Shown: in pieces, positions 63,152 to 64,000 of the stretch
How the letters are laid out: the number at the start of each line of letters is the position of its first letter
Position numbering within the stretch: the first letter of the stretch is position 1
Source of the DNA: Legionella quateirensis
GTDB lineage: Bacteria > Pseudomonadota > Gammaproteobacteria > Legionellales > Legionellaceae
Direction: 5' to 3'
Assembly: GCF_001467955.1 (NCBI RefSeq)
Contig: NZ_LNYR01000003.1
Location: forward strand, 124,001 to 188,000
DNA length: 64,000 nucleotides
The notes under the pieces: generated by a model
Database searches by the model: none
What the model saw: only the letters and a program-made list of their open reading frames with translations
What the model was told of the DNA's origin: nothing
Translations under genes and position numbers: made by a program

Positions 63152-63601
63152 ATGACATTTAATTTGAATGAACATACTGGTGTATTGATTAAAAAAGCAG
63201 CTCGCTTGTTTGAGCGTGTTTCAAATCTCAATCTTGAAGAACTAGGTGTGACCTATAGTCAGACTATTTTTCTGGTTCGCTTGTGGGAGCGGGATGGCCA
63301 AACGCAAATGGAACTCACAAAAAGTGCAGGACTGAAACAACCTACCGTAGTAGGTATACTTGATAAGATGGAAAGAGACCAGCTTATCACACGTGTTCGA
63401 AGTGAACAGGACAAACGCTGCTATCATTTTTTTCTTACTGAAAAAGCGAAACATGCTTGTCGTGAATTAGAAAAGCAGGGGATATTGATGCAGAATTTGT
63501 CTGCTGGTAATTTACCCGATAAAGAAGTTAGGAAGTTAAATGAGAATCTGTTATCAATTATAGAAAACCTAGAGCGCATTATTGAAAACATTCGGTATTA
63601 G
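63152..63601 (+). CDS. MarR-family transcriptional regulator
   Basis: 149 residues. A winged helix with QMELTKSAGLKQPTVVGILDKMERDQLITRV is typical, including the basic wing RSEQDKRCYHFFLTEK. MarR proteins are repressors released by phenolic or other small ligands. AAGGA precedes the ATG. It is divergent from the propeller/RraA/hydrolase operon, with a matching inverted repeat in its own promoter, so autoregulation and control of that operon are likely. Confidence 0.92.
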   Translation: MTFNLNEHTGVLIKKAARLFERVSNLNLEELGVTYSQTIFLVRLWERDGQTQMELTKSAGLKQPTVVGILDKMERDQLITRVRSEQDKRCYHFFLTEKAKHACRELEKQGILMQNLSAGNLPDKEVRKLNENLLSIIENLERIIENIRY

Positions 63602-64000
63602 AATTGGTGACTCTATTTTCAATCGTATTAAATGTTGAAGCGAATTTCTCAATCACTAAATCTGCGTCTCGATAAGCCATAAATGAAGAATGGGGCGTAG
63701 GTACTGGATGATTGTAATTTGCAATAGGCCCTATACAAAATAGATTTTCATGTACTTTGCCATGCTTATCGATCACTTGATAATGATCCGTTAAATGGAT
63801 GCCACCATAAGGCTTAGCGGTAATTAAACCAGTTTGCGCCAAATTGTCTAACAACATGGGCTTGACACTATTGGGGTCTGGTTTGTAACGATATCCAGTT
63901 GCATCAATAAGAGTTGTAGCATGCAAGACTTCGCCTGATGTAAATAATAATCGGAACCTGTGATTTACTTCATCATAGTTTACAGAAGCCAAGCCATGAT
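63579..64000 (-). CDS. FAD/NAD(P)-binding flavoprotein, C-terminal part (cut by window edge)
   Basis: The frame stays open to the window end, so only about the last 140 residues are visible. TTLIDATGYRYKPDP resembles the ATG-containing motif of FAD-dependent oxidoreductases, and ENLFCIGPIANYNHPVPTPHSSFMAYRDADLVIEKF is a typical FAD-proximal end. The family may be the FAD-NAD(P)-binding type linked to siderophore or amine oxidation. It overlaps the end of the convergent MarR gene by 23 bp. Confidence 0.75.
   Translation of the reverse strand, partial: HGLASVNYDEVNHRFRLLFTSGEVLHATTLIDATGYRYKPDPNSVKPMLLDNLAQTGLITAKPYGGIHLTDHYQVIDKHGKVHENLFCIGPIANYNHPVPTPHSSFMAYRDADLVIEKFASTFNTIENRVTNSNTECFQ

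Noticed and set aside
1-64000. tRNA, rRNA or complete insertion sequence
   Set aside because: No clover-leaf-like sequence, ribosomal stretch or transposase was noticed. A covariance-model search would be needed to be sure.

Overview
The window looks like a large part of a conjugative plasmid from a low-GC gammaproteobacterium. It has AT-rich codon use, a complete F-type tra system, a Rep_3-type initiator with iteron-like repeats, and ParA/ParB partition genes. The style of the tra proteins and of the cargo resembles Legionella-family plasmids. That assignment is an impression from the protein sequences, not a search result. No rRNA, tRNA, CRISPR array or complete insertion sequence was seen.

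Layout. Positions 1-1200 hold a leading-region gene, an F-like oriT (nic motif, adjacent inverted repeat and CACCT boxes) and a divergent TraM-like relaxosome gene. Positions 1.2-27 kb form one long minus-strand transfer operon, read right to left: two small leader genes, then traA, L, E, K, B, V, C, trbI, traW, U, trbC, traN, F, trbB, traH, G, a membrane protein in the traS position, traD, traI and a membrane protein. Most genes overlap or nearly abut, and many starts carry strong Shine-Dalgarno sites. TraI carries an additional C-terminal TOPRIM/primase-like region. No traJ, traY or peptidoglycan hydrolase was recognised here.

Positions 27-36.5 kb are an AT-rich cargo island, probably a small-molecule or peptide biosynthesis locus. 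It encodes TfuA, YcaO, a MoeB/ThiF-type E1 with a rhodanese domain, and a ThiS/MoaD-like carrier ending in Gly-Gly. It also encodes an ATP-grasp ligase, a 420-residue protein of unknown family, a POT-type transporter, a LOG-type phosphoribohydrolase and two divergent DNA-binding regulators. YcaO with TfuA is the known thioamide-forming pair, and the E1/carrier/rhodanese set is the textbook way to make a protein thiocarboxylate. The simplest reading is a thioamidation system with its own dedicated sulfur relay. This is the best candidate here for an undescribed system.

Positions 36.5-41.4 kb are the replication and partition core: rep, parB, parA and an orphan chromosomal-type parB. Iteron-like repeats flank the block on both sides, twin perfect palindromes lie between parB and rep, and DnaA boxes follow the second parB. 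Next come a DUF4062/GHKL-ATPase protein (possible defence gene), a short tyrosine recombinase and recX.

Positions 44.4-57.8 kb are a dense run of small modifying enzymes. There are many GNAT acetyltransferases (several fused to other domains), two aminoglycoside-phosphotransferase-like kinases and two P-loop kinases. A trans-editing trio (DUF2000, YbaK-like, AlaX-like) lies behind a palindromic operator shared with an XRE-cupin repressor, and cupins and an SDR complete the run. It reads as an accumulated resistance/detoxification array.

Positions 57.8-64 kb hold a D12-class adenine methyltransferase fused to an ABM-like domain. A four-gene minus-strand operon follows (beta-propeller/ligand-binding fusion, RraA-like, dienelactone hydrolase, NTF2-like), divergent from a MarR regulator with overlapping promoters and an operator. 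The window ends inside a flavoprotein gene.
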